Assembly: GCA_026989265.1 (NCBI GenBank)
Contig: JALSJP010000005.1
Span: 1-64,000, forward strand
Source: Micavibrio sp.
GTDB lineage: Bacteria; Pseudomonadota; Alphaproteobacteria; Micavibrionales; Micavibrionaceae
Direction of reading: 5' to 3'
DNA: 64,000 nucleotides
In this document: piece after piece, positions 51,927-60,498 of the stretch
Layout: each line of letters begins with the position of its first letter
Position numbering within the stretch: position 1 is the first letter of the stretch
Notes under the pieces: model-generated
Databases searched by the model: none
What the model was told of the DNA's origin: nothing
What the model saw: only the letters and a program-made list of their open reading frames with translations
Program-made: the position numbers and the translations under genes

Positions 51927-53140
51927 CACTTAAACCTCGCATGTATCACTGTATTTACGCTGTATAGACTATCTATTAAATCAGCGTATTCCTGCATCAT
52001 TATGGTACGCTCGTCCATATACAGTGCGCGGTCATAGGCTTGGTCTATTTGGCTTTTCTGTTTATGGGCAAGCTGTTTATCGACGACCTCATGACGGTAG
52101 TTTAGCTGCTCTTTAATGGTAGACATTGCCAAGGCTCTAAAGCCATGACCTGTCATGCGCCCTAAATATCCAAGGCGTTTTAATGCCCCTAATATCGCGT
52201 TATTTGACATTGGTTGCATTGGTCTTACCACGCTTGGAAAAACATGTTTCCAATCCCCCGCTATTTGTTTTTGGTCTTTTAAAATTTCAATCGCTTGCTT
52301 ACTCAAAGGGACAAGGTGCGGTTGTTTCATTTTCATGCGGTGTGCTGGAATACTCCATAGGGCATTGTCTAAATCAATCTCGCTCCATTCGGCTTTAATT
52401 AGCTCGCTGGTGCGGACAAAGGTTAGCATGATAAGCCAAATCGCGTTTTGCGTGGTTTTGTATAGCCTCGCATCATTGCGCTCTATGTTTTGTAACAATT
52501 CAGGCAATTCTTCAAAAGTTATCGCGTTGTAATGTTCTTTTTTAACAGGCTGTAATGCCTTGGATAGACTGTAAGTCGGGTCTGTTTTAATTTTGCCTGT
52601 GGCTATAGCGTATTGAAATATCTCTCCACATTTTTGTAATTGGCGTTTTGCCACTTCCCCAGCGCCTCTGTTTTCTATCTTACGTGTAACAGACAAGATA
52701 AAAGGGGCATCTATCTCACTTATCGGATATGCCCCCAAATAAGGGAATATGTCTTTTTCCAAGCGGTCTATAACATTTTTGGCATAATTAGGTGTCCAGC
52801 GTGGCTTACGGTTTTCAAACCATTCACGCCCTACGGCTTCAAAGGTGTTAGTGTTGCTAATTTTGGATAAGGCTTTCTTCTTTTGCTTATCAAGAGAAGG
52901 GTCAATGCCTAAAGCTATTAACTCTTTGGCTTTCAGCATAGCATTACGCGCTTGTTTAAGGGTAACGGCTGGATATACGCCAATAGATAAACGCTTCTCT
53001 TTATTATCAATGCGGTATTTTAAACGCCAATACTTAGCCCCTTTGGTGGTAACTTCCAAATACAAGCCTTTACCATCGCCTAATTTGTATGGTTTAGCTT
53101 TGCCCTTGGCGTTCTTACATTCACTGTCTTTTAGCTTCAT
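51926..53140 (-). CDS. int: Tyrosine integrase of a P4-like genomic island
   Basis: The 404-residue protein has the N-terminal arm-binding DUF4102 domain (KLGDGKGLYLEVTTKGAKYW, KEKRLSIGVYPAVTLKQARN) and a phage-integrase core with the catalytic Arg in FVRTSELIKAEW, His-x-x-Arg as HGFR near 330-333, and the C-terminal AYDRALYMDERTIMMQEYAD with a catalytic Tyr. It starts 166 bp from the 3' end of tRNA-Tyr, the usual position for an integrase that used that tRNA as attachment site. Confidence 0.93.
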   Translation of the reverse strand: MKLKDSECKNAKGKAKPYKLGDGKGLYLEVTTKGAKYWRLKYRIDNKEKRLSIGVYPAVTLKQARNAMLKAKELIALGIDPSLDKQKKKALSKISNTNTFEAVGREWFENRKPRWTPNYAKNVIDRLEKDIFPYLGAYPISEIDAPFILSVTRKIENRGAGEVAKRQLQKCGEIFQYAIATGKIKTDPTYSLSKALQPVKKEHYNAITFEELPELLQNIERNDARLYKTTQNAIWLIMLTFVRTSELIKAEWSEIDLDNALWSIPAHRMKMKQPHLVPLSKQAIEILKDQKQIAGDWKHVFPSVVRPMQPMSNNAILGALKRLGYLGRMTGHGFRALAMSTIKEQLNYRHEVVDKQLAHKQKSQIDQAYDRALYMDERTIMMQEYADLIDSLYSVNTVIHARFK

Positions 53141-53306
53141 TTGGGGGCTACATCCTGCTTAATGCCCCCAAACATGCCCCCTTTTTTTAGTTGATAAGGA
53201 AACATGCTCAAAAGCATTGAAATACAACTATAGACAGGTAGCCCTTTTAAATCAAGGCGTATGGTGTATAATCAGAGGTGATGGGATATGATGAAAAACA
53301 GAAAAA

Positions 53307-53392
53307 TGGTGGAGGGGGCAGGATTCGAACCTGCGTACGCATACGCGGGCGGAGTTACAATCCGCTGCCTTTAACCACTCGACCACCCCTCC
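53307..53392 (-). tRNA. tRNA-Tyr (GTA), probable island attachment gene
   Basis: An 86-base class II cloverleaf with acceptor GGAGGGG/CCCCTCC, anticodon stem GCGGA/TCCGC and loop TTGTAAC (anticodon GTA). It also has a long variable arm, T arm GCAGG-TTCGAAT-CCTGC and encoded CCA at 53307-53309. Its 3' end faces the integrase gene. The gap 53141-53505 holds this tRNA and otherwise only AT-rich sequence. No second copy of its 3' end was seen in the window. Confidence 0.95.
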
Positions 53393-53505
53393 ATTTGAAG
53401 TAATCTGATTTGGGCAAAATTCAGGAGTGCAGAAAAGAGGTTTTTAAGGCTTTTGTCAAGTGCAAACTGCTATTTTAAGGTAAAAGTTCTACAAGGTCGT
53501 TGTTT

Positions 53506-54465
53506 TCATATATCCTTAAGCTTGCCTTTAAAATCATCTATGCTGTGATAGCCTTTTTCTTTCATGATTGATTTAAGCTCATTTTCTATGGTTTTAAAAC
53601 ACGGCGTTCCTTCGCGCATAAAATGCGTTCCGATTTGCACTGCGCTTGCGCCGCATAAGATATGTTCGAATGCATCCATGCCATTTTTAATGCCGCCGCA
53701 CCCTATGATGGCTAGTTTTTTATCCGATAATAAAGTGTAGAATTTACGGACATTAGCCAGAGCGGTTGGCTTTATAAAATCCCCGCCAATTCCGCCAAAG
53801 CCATGTTTAGGCTTTATTACGACGCTTTCTAACGACGTATCAATGACAAGCCCGTTTCCTATGCTGTTTATGCAAGTAGCAAAAGCAATAGGGAAGTCAT
53901 TTAATACCGATGCCATCATCTCAAAATGAGGCATGTCGAAATAGGGGGGGAGCTTTACGCCGATAGGTTTCGTTGCAACAGCAAATACAGCCTCTAACAG
54001 GCTACGGCTTTGCTCGAAATCATATCCAGCTTGCGGTTTACCTGGGACATTTGGACAGGATAAATTAAGCTCTATTGCTGATATATGCTCAAAATTAGCT
54101 AGCTCTTTTATTATTGTTACATTTTCATCAAAGCTCATGCCTGATACTGACATGAAATAGGGTTTGTCATAGGCGTTAAGCTCGTTTGATAGGTTGGCGT
54201 ATAGCTCATACCCTTCATTGGGAAGCCCCATAGAGTTTATACTACCCCATTTTGTGTCTATATATCGCGGGGAGGGGTTGCCCGCTCTTTTTGCTAAGGT
54301 AGCGCTTTTGGATAATATCGCGCCTGATGCGCTTTTGCCAATGGCGTGCAGCTCATCTGCTGTGCTGCATAGAGGGCCTGATGCGTTATATATGCATGAG
54401 GGCAGGGCAATTCCTGCTATTTTAGTTGATAGTGATATGTCGTTTAATGATATGTCGTTGCTCAT
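53506..54465 (-). CDS. pyrD: Class 1A dihydroorotate dehydrogenase
   Basis: The enzyme oxidises dihydroorotate to orotate for pyrimidine synthesis, using fumarate in class 1A. The 319-residue protein has the class 1A marks: SKSATLAKRAGNPSPRY with the FMN-contacting Lys53, NSMGLPNEGYELYAN, the catalytic Cys137 in ELNLSCPNVPGKPQ (class 2 has Ser), and GCGGIKNGMDAFEHILCGAS. No membrane-targeting helix is seen, which also fits class 1. Most Alphaproteobacteria use the membrane class 2 enzyme, so this gene may replace or supplement it. Confidence 0.85.
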   Translation of the reverse strand: MSNDISLNDISLSTKIAGIALPSCIYNASGPLCSTADELHAIGKSASGAILSKSATLAKRAGNPSPRYIDTKWGSINSMGLPNEGYELYANLSNELNAYDKPYFMSVSGMSFDENVTIIKELANFEHISAIELNLSCPNVPGKPQAGYDFEQSRSLLEAVFAVATKPIGVKLPPYFDMPHFEMMASVLNDFPIAFATCINSIGNGLVIDTSLESVVIKPKHGFGGIGGDFIKPTALANVRKFYTLLSDKKLAIIGCGGIKNGMDAFEHILCGASAVQIGTHFMREGTPCFKTIENELKSIMKEKGYHSIDDFKGKLKDI

Positions 54466-54482
54466 ATGTTTTTTTATCCAGT

Positions 54483-54800
54483 TTATATTGAAAATGATGT
54501 GCCGCAGCCACAGCCTGACGCAGCGTTGGGGTTGTTGATTTTAAATTCCGAGCCTATTAGGTTTTTTTCAAATGATATAGTTGCACCTTCAAGAAACCCC
54601 ATTGATATATCATCGCTTAGAACTGTTTCTTCGAATGTTAAATCTCTATCTTTTTTGTCATCGGTTAGCTCTAATCTGTATTGAAAGCCAGAGCAGCCGC
54701 CTCCATCTACGCGTACGCGCAGCATAAGGGATTTATTGCCCTTAATTTCACGAAGTTCATTTATGCGCTTTACGGCGCTTTCATCAATATTTAGAATCAT
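54483..54800 (-). CDS. erpA: A-type iron-sulfur carrier ErpA/IscA family
   Basis: These proteins carry Fe-S clusters to target enzymes. The 105-residue protein from ATG 54800 has the three ligand cysteines Cys36 (GGGCSGFQY), Cys97 and Cys99 (SGCGCGTSF). The length and the divergent position next to dgt match the alphaproteobacterial erpA locus. A longer start at 54836 runs into the intergenic region and is not conserved. It is 17 bp upstream of pyrD on the same strand. Whether it is ErpA, IscA or SufA cannot be fixed from sequence alone. Confidence 0.88.
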   Translation of the reverse strand: MILNIDESAVKRINELREIKGNKSLMLRVRVDGGGCSGFQYRLELTDDKKDRDLTFEETVLSDDISMGFLEGATISFEKNLIGSEFKINNPNAASGCGCGTSFSI

Positions 54801-54841
54801 AGTATGGTTATATCGTAAAAATTTAATGATGAGCAATTAAA

Positions 54842-56038
54842 ATGAAACAAACTTCTTATAATTATTGCGCTATGCCGCTGGCTTCTTATGCTTGCAAGCC
54901 AGAGCAAAGCCTTGGTCGGGTTCATGATGAGCCAGAAAGCAGGCGGCGCAACGCGTTTCAGCGCGATAGGGATAGGATTATTCATTCATCGGCTTTTCGT
55001 CGCTTGAAATATAAAACGCAAGTATTTGTTTATCATGAGGGGGATCACTACCGCACGCGCCTTACTCATACGCTGGAGGTGGCGCAGATTACGCGAACAT
55101 TAGCGCGTAGTTTCATGGTGAACGAGGATTTGGCGGAAACCATTGCGCTTGCCCATGATATGGGGCATACGCCATTTGCTCATATGGGGGAGGATAGCCT
55201 TAAAGAGGTTATGGAGCCTTATGGTAGGTTTGAGCATAACGACCAATCTTTGCGGGTTTTAACAACTTTAGAGCGCAAATATCCGCGCTGGGATGGGCTT
55301 AATCTGACATGGGAAACCTTGGAAGGGGTGGTTAAGCATAATGGACCTATCAAGGGCGAGCCTCATATAGCTGTTCGTGAGCTGCAAGAAAAAATGGATT
55401 TACGTCTTGATACATATGCGTCGATGGAGGCGCAGGTTGCTGCTATTTCTGATGATATTGCTTATAATAACCATGATGTGGAAGATGGAATACGATCCGG
55501 ATTGTTTTGCATTGATGATTTGGCGCAAGTCCCTATATTATCAAGGATAATTGGGCAAGTGCGCGATAATTACCCCGATATTGCCGATCGTTATCTTATT
55601 CAAGAGACCAAGCGTGATATGATTGGCGTTATGGTTGACGATGTTTTGGCGGAAACGGCGAGTCGTTTAGATAAAGTCAAACCCGAATCACCTGATGATG
55701 TTAGGGAGGCAGGCATGCAAATGGTGGCTTTTTCGGCTGGAATGCATGAAGACGTACAGTATCTGCGGAGTTTCTTGTTCGAGCGCATGTATAAACATTA
55801 CACAATAAACCGTATTGGGCTTAAGGTGGAACGCATAGTAGGTGAGCTGTTTCAAGCTTTCCACAAGAATTATAAGCTGCTTCCTGATAATTGGCAAAAC
55901 CGCATTACAGAGGCGGGAGCGCAAAGGAATGAGCAGGTTAGAGCTAGAATTGTTGCTGACTATATTGCTGGAATGACCGATAGATATGCTATCCGTGAGC
56001 ATGAAAGGCTCTTTGACCTTTATTGGGATTTGCGTTAG
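54842..56038 (+). CDS. dgt: Deoxyguanosinetriphosphate triphosphohydrolase-like protein
   Basis: Dgt-like HD-domain enzymes hydrolyse dGTP or other dNTPs to nucleoside and triphosphate. The 398-residue protein has the N-terminal ESRRRNAFQRDRDRIIHSSA, HTLEVAQITRTLARSF with a metal His, the HD pair in AHDMGHTPFAHMGED and later DDIAYNNHDVEDG. It begins 41 bp from the erpA start in the opposite direction, as in other Alphaproteobacteria. The usual next gene argS is absent here; a SPOR gene follows directly. Confidence 0.93.
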   Translation: MKQTSYNYCAMPLASYACKPEQSLGRVHDEPESRRRNAFQRDRDRIIHSSAFRRLKYKTQVFVYHEGDHYRTRLTHTLEVAQITRTLARSFMVNEDLAETIALAHDMGHTPFAHMGEDSLKEVMEPYGRFEHNDQSLRVLTTLERKYPRWDGLNLTWETLEGVVKHNGPIKGEPHIAVRELQEKMDLRLDTYASMEAQVAAISDDIAYNNHDVEDGIRSGLFCIDDLAQVPILSRIIGQVRDNYPDIADRYLIQETKRDMIGVMVDDVLAETASRLDKVKPESPDDVREAGMQMVAFSAGMHEDVQYLRSFLFERMYKHYTINRIGLKVERIVGELFQAFHKNYKLLPDNWQNRITEAGAQRNEQVRARIVADYIAGMTDRYAIREHERLFDLYWDLR

Positions 56039-56086
56039 TAATTTAGAATATAATCACTTGTGTAAAAAAATTAGGAAACCATCCTT

Positions 56087-57154
56087 ATGAGTCAGGATAA
56101 TAAATTTAATCAATATGGCTATAACCATTACTTGAAAGCCCCCGCAAGACCTAGACCTAATGCGAAGCATTTTGTCGGCGAGTCTTCTGGTGTTGCTTTT
56201 CGTATTATGAGTAAGCTTAAAACGCCATTGGTGGCGGTTGTTTCTTTGGGCGTTATTATTACGTTCTTTGTTGGGATTGTTATTGCTACTTATCCATCAG
56301 GCAATGATGAGCCGCGAAATATACCTATCATAAAAGCTGATTTGCGCCCGATTAAATCAGAGCCATTGCAGCGCGGCGGTATGAGCATTGCTAATCGTGA
56401 AAGCACTATAATGGCTAATGCTGGCAGCGTAAATATTGACGCTGAGGCAAAGTCTGTGGAAAATCTCCTTTTACGGTTTAGTGATGATGCTAGTGATATG
56501 GTCAGTAAAGAGGATGCTCTTAATAAGGCTGTTATGGGTGAGATTCCTATGTCCATGCCTTCGCCTCCTAAAGTTATGCAAAGAATTGACCTTGTGGAAG
56601 GCGCGTTAGGCGATAAAATAAGTGATGAAGTGGAAATTGAGATTACTTCTATAAATCCACAAAATGTGCTGCAAAAAATAGGTTCTTCTGCTGAGGGCAT
56701 TAGTAATGAAACGGATGATGAGTTTAATCAAAAGACGGCGGCGGCGGCGCTTTTGGTTAAACCTAAATTTGAAAAACGCGCTATATATGCAGCGGCAAGC
56801 TCTCCCGATACTTTGGATTTTGTGCGCAAGATATTGGATGAAAAATCGTCAGGCATTTCATCAATAGAGCCTGCCGTTGGAGCGGCTAGCCCCGCTTCTA
56901 ACGTGGCTACATCATTATATTTTGTGCAGCTTGCAAGCATTACCGATCCCGCGCGCGCTGGGTCTGAATGGGCGAAAATGCAAGACAAATATAATGTATT
57001 GTCGCAGTCAAAATTCCGCGTTCAAGAGGCATCATTGCCTAGTGGTAAGTTCTATCGCATTCAAGCCGGCCCTATGAGCAAGTCAGAGGCAGAGGATATT
57101 TGTAATTCCTTGAAGGCTCAAAACAAGGCTGGGGGCTGCCTTGTCGTTAAGTGA
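56087..57154 (+). CDS. SPOR-domain inner-membrane protein
   Basis: The 355-residue protein has a short cytoplasmic tail, one membrane helix at about 48-68 (LVAVVSLGVIITFFVGIVI), a long low-complexity periplasmic linker and a C-terminal SPOR domain (about 280-355: FVQLASITDPARAGSEW, AQNKAGGCLVVK). SPOR domains bind denuded peptidoglycan at division septa. It lies between dgt and nagZ as in related genomes, and its last 14 bp overlap nagZ. Function: cell-wall or division accessory, by family. Confidence 0.88.
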   Translation: MSQDNKFNQYGYNHYLKAPARPRPNAKHFVGESSGVAFRIMSKLKTPLVAVVSLGVIITFFVGIVIATYPSGNDEPRNIPIIKADLRPIKSEPLQRGGMSIANRESTIMANAGSVNIDAEAKSVENLLLRFSDDASDMVSKEDALNKAVMGEIPMSMPSPPKVMQRIDLVEGALGDKISDEVEIEITSINPQNVLQKIGSSAEGISNETDDEFNQKTAAAALLVKPKFEKRAIYAAASSPDTLDFVRKILDEKSSGISSIEPAVGAASPASNVATSLYFVQLASITDPARAGSEWAKMQDKYNVLSQSKFRVQEASLPSGKFYRIQAGPMSKSEAEDICNSLKAQNKAGGCLVVK

Positions 57155-58130
57155 AAATGATTTTGCAAGCGGTGCAAAAAATGCATTAGCCTGTATTTTC
57201 TCGCTATCAGGTTTTGAGCTTACGCAGCGCGAAATGGATCTGTTTAGTTATTCTAATCCATTTGGATTTATTTTATTTAAGCGCAATTGTGATAATCCAG
57301 ATCAGTTAAAATCATTAGTTGCTAAGCTTAAAGATATAGTGGGGCGCGATTGCCCTATCCTAATTGATCAAGAGGGCGGGAGGGTTCAGCGTTTACGCCC
57401 GCCGCATTGGCGCGAGTTTAAACCTATGCACTATTTCGGTGATTTATACGCTGCTGATCCTGATAAAGCATTAGAAGAGCTTCGTTTTGAGGTTTTAAGA
57501 ATGTCTGAAGAGCTAGTAGAGCTTGGCATTAATGTTAATTGTGCCCCTGTGCTTGATCTGCAATTTGACGGGGCGCATGATATTATAGGTGATCGGGCAT
57601 TTTCAAATGATCCTGATATTGTATCGCGATTAGGCGTATCTGTTTGTCGTCATTTTTTGAGCGCGGGTATCACTCCTATTGTAAAACATATAGTTGGGCA
57701 TGGCAGGGCGAATAGCGATTCTCATTTGGAACTTCCAATTATTGATGCGCCTTATGATGAGCTGGCAAATTCTGATTTTGTGCCTTTTGAAAATGTGGCA
57801 TCATCTGATATTGGTCACAATGTTTGGGCTATGACGGCTCATATTAAGTTTGATGCATTAGATGCGGATCACCTCGTATCTGTATCTCAAAAAGTTATTA
57901 AGGAAACTATACGCGGGCATATGGGGTTTGATGGAATCCTTATTGGTGATGATCTGGATATGAAGGCTATGGATTGCTATGGCAGTATTTCCGATAAAGC
58001 TATCGAAACTTTGAGCGCTGGGTGTGATTTAGCGCTATATTGTGGCGGTGATATCGATAAAATGGAGGAATTAGCAGTAAAACTCCCCAAAATTAGCAGT
58101 GAAACCATGAAAAGACTGTCTAATGGGTGA
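57141..58130 (+). CDS. nagZ: Beta-N-acetylhexosaminidase NagZ
   Basis: NagZ removes GlcNAc from muropeptides during peptidoglycan recycling (family GH3). The 329-residue protein starts at TTG 57141 inside the SPOR gene; no better start exists further down that keeps the conserved GFILFKRNCDNPDQL region. It has IDQEGGRVQRLRPPHW, the Asp/His substrate loop KHIVGHGRANSDSHLELP and the nucleophile region GDDLDMKAM. It overlaps scpA by 8 bp. Neighbours in the operon concern division and segregation. Confidence 0.92.
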   Translation: MSLSENDFASGAKNALACIFSLSGFELTQREMDLFSYSNPFGFILFKRNCDNPDQLKSLVAKLKDIVGRDCPILIDQEGGRVQRLRPPHWREFKPMHYFGDLYAADPDKALEELRFEVLRMSEELVELGINVNCAPVLDLQFDGAHDIIGDRAFSNDPDIVSRLGVSVCRHFLSAGITPIVKHIVGHGRANSDSHLELPIIDAPYDELANSDFVPFENVASSDIGHNVWAMTAHIKFDALDADHLVSVSQKVIKETIRGHMGFDGILIGDDLDMKAMDCYGSISDKAIETLSAGCDLALYCGGDIDKMEELAVKLPKISSETMKRLSNG

Positions 58131-58908
58131 GGTTTTGGGTGAAAATGATGGTTTTGACAGGCTTTTGCTCGATATTGATGGGTATGAAGGACCTATTGAT
58201 GTTCTTTTGGAGCTATCACGCAACCAAAAAGTTGATCTTGCTAAAATCTCTATCTTGCAGCTTGTTAGGCAATATCTTGAATTTATAGATAGAGCAAAGC
58301 AGAAAGACCTTAAACTTGCGGCTGAATACCTTGTCATGGCGGCGTGGTTGATTTATTTGAAATCACGGCTTTTCCTGCCTAAGGAAGAAAGTGGAGATGA
58401 GCCAAGCGCAGATGATATCGCACAAGCGTTGCAATTTCAATTACAACGGCTAGAAGCTATGCAGCTTGCATCGGAAAAATTGCAAGAACTGCCGATTTTG
58501 GGGCAAGATGTGTTTGCTCGCGGGCAGCCAGAGAGCTTGCTAACAAATACAGAAACTCGCTGGAATGTGTCTTTATATGATATGCTAAAAGCTTATGGTG
58601 ATATTGAGCGTCGCAAGGAAGATAGTAATTATGATTTACCAGAATTCCATCTTATGTCTACGGATGATGCGATGACGCGTTTAAAACAAATGTTTGGATC
58701 ATTGCCTAAATCTGGATTTAATAGCGTGTGGACAACGCTGCATAGCTTCGTTCCTGATGATGTTTTGGATGATCTGTATGGGCGCTCGACCTTGGCTTCT
58801 ACATTTACAGCGGGGCTTGAGCTTGCCAAGCAGGGGCGGGTAGAGTTCAGGCAAGATGGTTTGTTTCGCCCGATTTATATGCGATCCATGGTGGGGGCTG
58901 ATGAATGA
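58123..58908 (+). CDS. scpA: Segregation and condensation protein A
   Basis: ScpA is the kleisin that bridges the Smc heads with ScpB. The 261-residue protein has the N-terminal YEGPIDVLLELSRNQKVDLA, KISILQLVRQYLEF and AAWLIYLKSRLFLPKE, and a C-terminal winged helix (SLPKSGFNSVWTTLHSF, FRPIYMRS). It begins 8 bp before the nagZ stop and its stop overlaps the next gene (ATGA). In most relatives scpB follows at once; here a small membrane-protein gene lies between them. Confidence 0.93.
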   Translation: MGEVLGENDGFDRLLLDIDGYEGPIDVLLELSRNQKVDLAKISILQLVRQYLEFIDRAKQKDLKLAAEYLVMAAWLIYLKSRLFLPKEESGDEPSADDIAQALQFQLQRLEAMQLASEKLQELPILGQDVFARGQPESLLTNTETRWNVSLYDMLKAYGDIERRKEDSNYDLPEFHLMSTDDAMTRLKQMFGSLPKSGFNSVWTTLHSFVPDDVLDDLYGRSTLASTFTAGLELAKQGRVEFRQDGLFRPIYMRSMVGADE

Positions 58909-59345
58909 AAGAGCTGAAAGATATATCTAGTGACATTATAAGTGCAGTGTTTAACATGTTTAAGGATTTTGAAATATCCTTTGATAATGATGACCCTATG
59001 GCTGTTCTTGCTATGTTTATGTATAGTACGGAGCTGTTTGTTTTTGTTTTAGCCGTTTTTTTATGGGTTGGCTCTGTATTTTTTAAAACCAGCGATAAAT
59101 GGGGCATTAAAGAGCAAAAAGAAAAGCGTAGAAATGGTAGTGATAAGTCTTATGATTATCATGGTAGTGATATGAAGCAGATGAATAAAACGCATAAAAT
59201 GGGTAATATTCATGAGATGGGCAATATGCATAAAATGAAGCAAGAGCGCGGATTTCTGTCGGTTTTTATTACAAAATTTGTTTTCCCTGTTGCTGCTGTA
59301 TTTATTGCATTAATGGTTGTTATTAATCTGTCGGGGTTTGGATAA
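58905..59345 (+). CDS. Small membrane protein between scpA and scpB, His/Met-rich loop
   Basis: The 146-residue protein has two membrane helices (about 35-58 and 122-141) flanking a loop of about 60 residues. That loop is rich in His, Met and Lys and contains repeats of the type HKMGN, HEMGN, HKMKQ at about 95-115. The loop could bind Cu or another soft metal, but no known family is recognised. It overlaps scpA by 4 bp and ends 1 bp before scpB, so it is a true operon member. Its role in chromosome segregation, if any, is unknown. Confidence 0.7.
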   Translation: MKELKDISSDIISAVFNMFKDFEISFDNDDPMAVLAMFMYSTELFVFVLAVFLWVGSVFFKTSDKWGIKEQKEKRRNGSDKSYDYHGSDMKQMNKTHKMGNIHEMGNMHKMKQERGFLSVFITKFVFPVAAVFIALMVVINLSGFG

Positions 59346-59346
59346 T

Positions 59347-59985
59347 ATGATTGCTGGGAAAGACCATATACGCTTATTGGAAGCTATTTTATTTGCGTCA
59401 AGCGAGCCATTAAGTACCGCTTTTTTGCATGAACGTATGGGCGAGAGCGCAGATGTTGGCGGGTTATTGATGGAATTACAAAATATATATGAGGGGCGCG
59501 GCGTAAACCTTATTAATATACAAGGAATGTGGGCTTTTCGCACTGCAATTGATCTCGCGGAGGAGCTTAATATTGATAAAATAGTGCATAAGAAATTATC
59601 ACGCGCAGCGATGGAGACTTTGGCTATTATTGCTTACCACCAGCCAGTAACGCGCGCAGAAATTGAAAATATTCGCGGAGTGGCTACTCACAGAGGGACC
59701 TTGGATGCGCTGATGGAGATGGGCTGGATTAAACCAGGGCGCAGGCGTGAGAGCTTAGGAAGACCAGTAACTTGGGTTACGACTAATGGGTTTTTGGATC
59801 ATTTTTCTTTGGAAAGTATTATAGATCTTCCAGGTATGGATGAAATGAAAGCCTCAGGCTTGCTTGATCGCAGGGCTGCTATTGAAACGGTTGCTCAAGA
59901 TGAGCTGTTCTCTTCTGCTGGACAATCTTTAGAAGAAGGCGTAGAAGAAGAGGCAGAAGAAGAAATAATAGAAGAGAGATTTTAG
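59347..59985 (+). CDS. scpB: Segregation and condensation protein B
   Basis: ScpB is the winged-helix partner of ScpA and Smc. The 212-residue protein from ATG 59347 has LLEAILFASSEPLS and INIQGMWAFRTAI-type first wing, AMETLAIIAYHQPVTRAEIE and IRGVATHRGTLDALMEMGWI (the conserved second wing), and an acidic C-terminus. It directly follows the small membrane-protein gene. Its stop is 3 bp before tatA. Confidence 0.94.
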   Translation: MIAGKDHIRLLEAILFASSEPLSTAFLHERMGESADVGGLLMELQNIYEGRGVNLINIQGMWAFRTAIDLAEELNIDKIVHKKLSRAAMETLAIIAYHQPVTRAEIENIRGVATHRGTLDALMEMGWIKPGRRRESLGRPVTWVTTNGFLDHFSLESIIDLPGMDEMKASGLLDRRAAIETVAQDELFSSAGQSLEEGVEEEAEEEIIEERF

Positions 59986-59988
59986 GCT

Positions 59989-60168
59989 ATGTCACCTAGT
60001 ATAATTCAAATTATAATTGTTATTTTATTGGTTATGGTTTTATTCGGAGCAGGGCGGATTCCAACAATCATGGAGAATCTGGCGAAGGGCATTAATAGCT
60101 TCAAAAAAGGTTTGAAGGATGAAAAATCTGGCTCTATTCCTGATGACGAAGATAAAGATAAGACATAG
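59989..60168 (+). CDS. tatA: Twin-arginine translocase subunit TatA
   Basis: TatA forms the Tat pore. The gene is only 59 codons long. It has one N-terminal membrane helix (IIQIIIVILLVMVLFG) followed by the hinge-type AGRIPTIMENLAKGI and an amphipathic helix and acidic tail (DDEDKDK). The FGAGRIP..ENLAKG pattern is the TatA signature (usually FG.kKLP). It lies 3 bp after scpB and 3 bp before tatB, the normal alphaproteobacterial order. Confidence 0.93.
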   Translation: MSPSIIQIIIVILLVMVLFGAGRIPTIMENLAKGINSFKKGLKDEKSGSIPDDEDKDKT

Positions 60169-60171
60169 CAT

Positions 60172-60498
60172 ATGCTTGATTTCGGATGGCTAGAGCTGTT
60201 TTTGATTATTGCTGTGGCTGTCATAGTGATAGGACCTAATGAAATTCCAGTTCTTATGGTGGCATTGGGGCGAATTATTCGCAGGCTGCAGTATGTTAAG
60301 TTCGCCATATCCCAACAATTTGAGGATATAATGCGCGACGCTGATCTTGATGATATTCGCAAAAGCGTGAATTTCGAAGAAAATTATAAACTTGACCAAG
60401 AGCGCGATCAAGAGGCTGGTGAGGCTATAAAAGATGCAGATTTCGATGAAGCTGAGTCTGAGGAAATAGCGGAAGAAGAGGGGCGTAAGCATGAGTAG
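60172..60498 (+). CDS. tatB: Sec-independent protein translocase TatB
   Basis: TatB works with TatC as the receptor for twin-arginine signal peptides. The 108-residue protein begins with LDFGWLELFLIIAVAVIVIG, followed by PNEIPVLMVALGRIIRRLQ, with the conserved Glu and Pro of TatB, a long amphipathic helix and a charged C-terminal tail. The 3' end overlaps tatC by 8 bp. Nothing is missing. Confidence 0.93.
   Translation: MLDFGWLELFLIIAVAVIVIGPNEIPVLMVALGRIIRRLQYVKFAISQQFEDIMRDADLDDIRKSVNFEENYKLDQERDQEAGEAIKDADFDEAESEEIAEEEGRKHE

Noticed and set aside
53141-53306. Second copy of the tRNA-Tyr 3' end as an att site
   Set aside because: Searched by eye here and around 39000-40400; no repeat of the T-arm/acceptor sequence was found.
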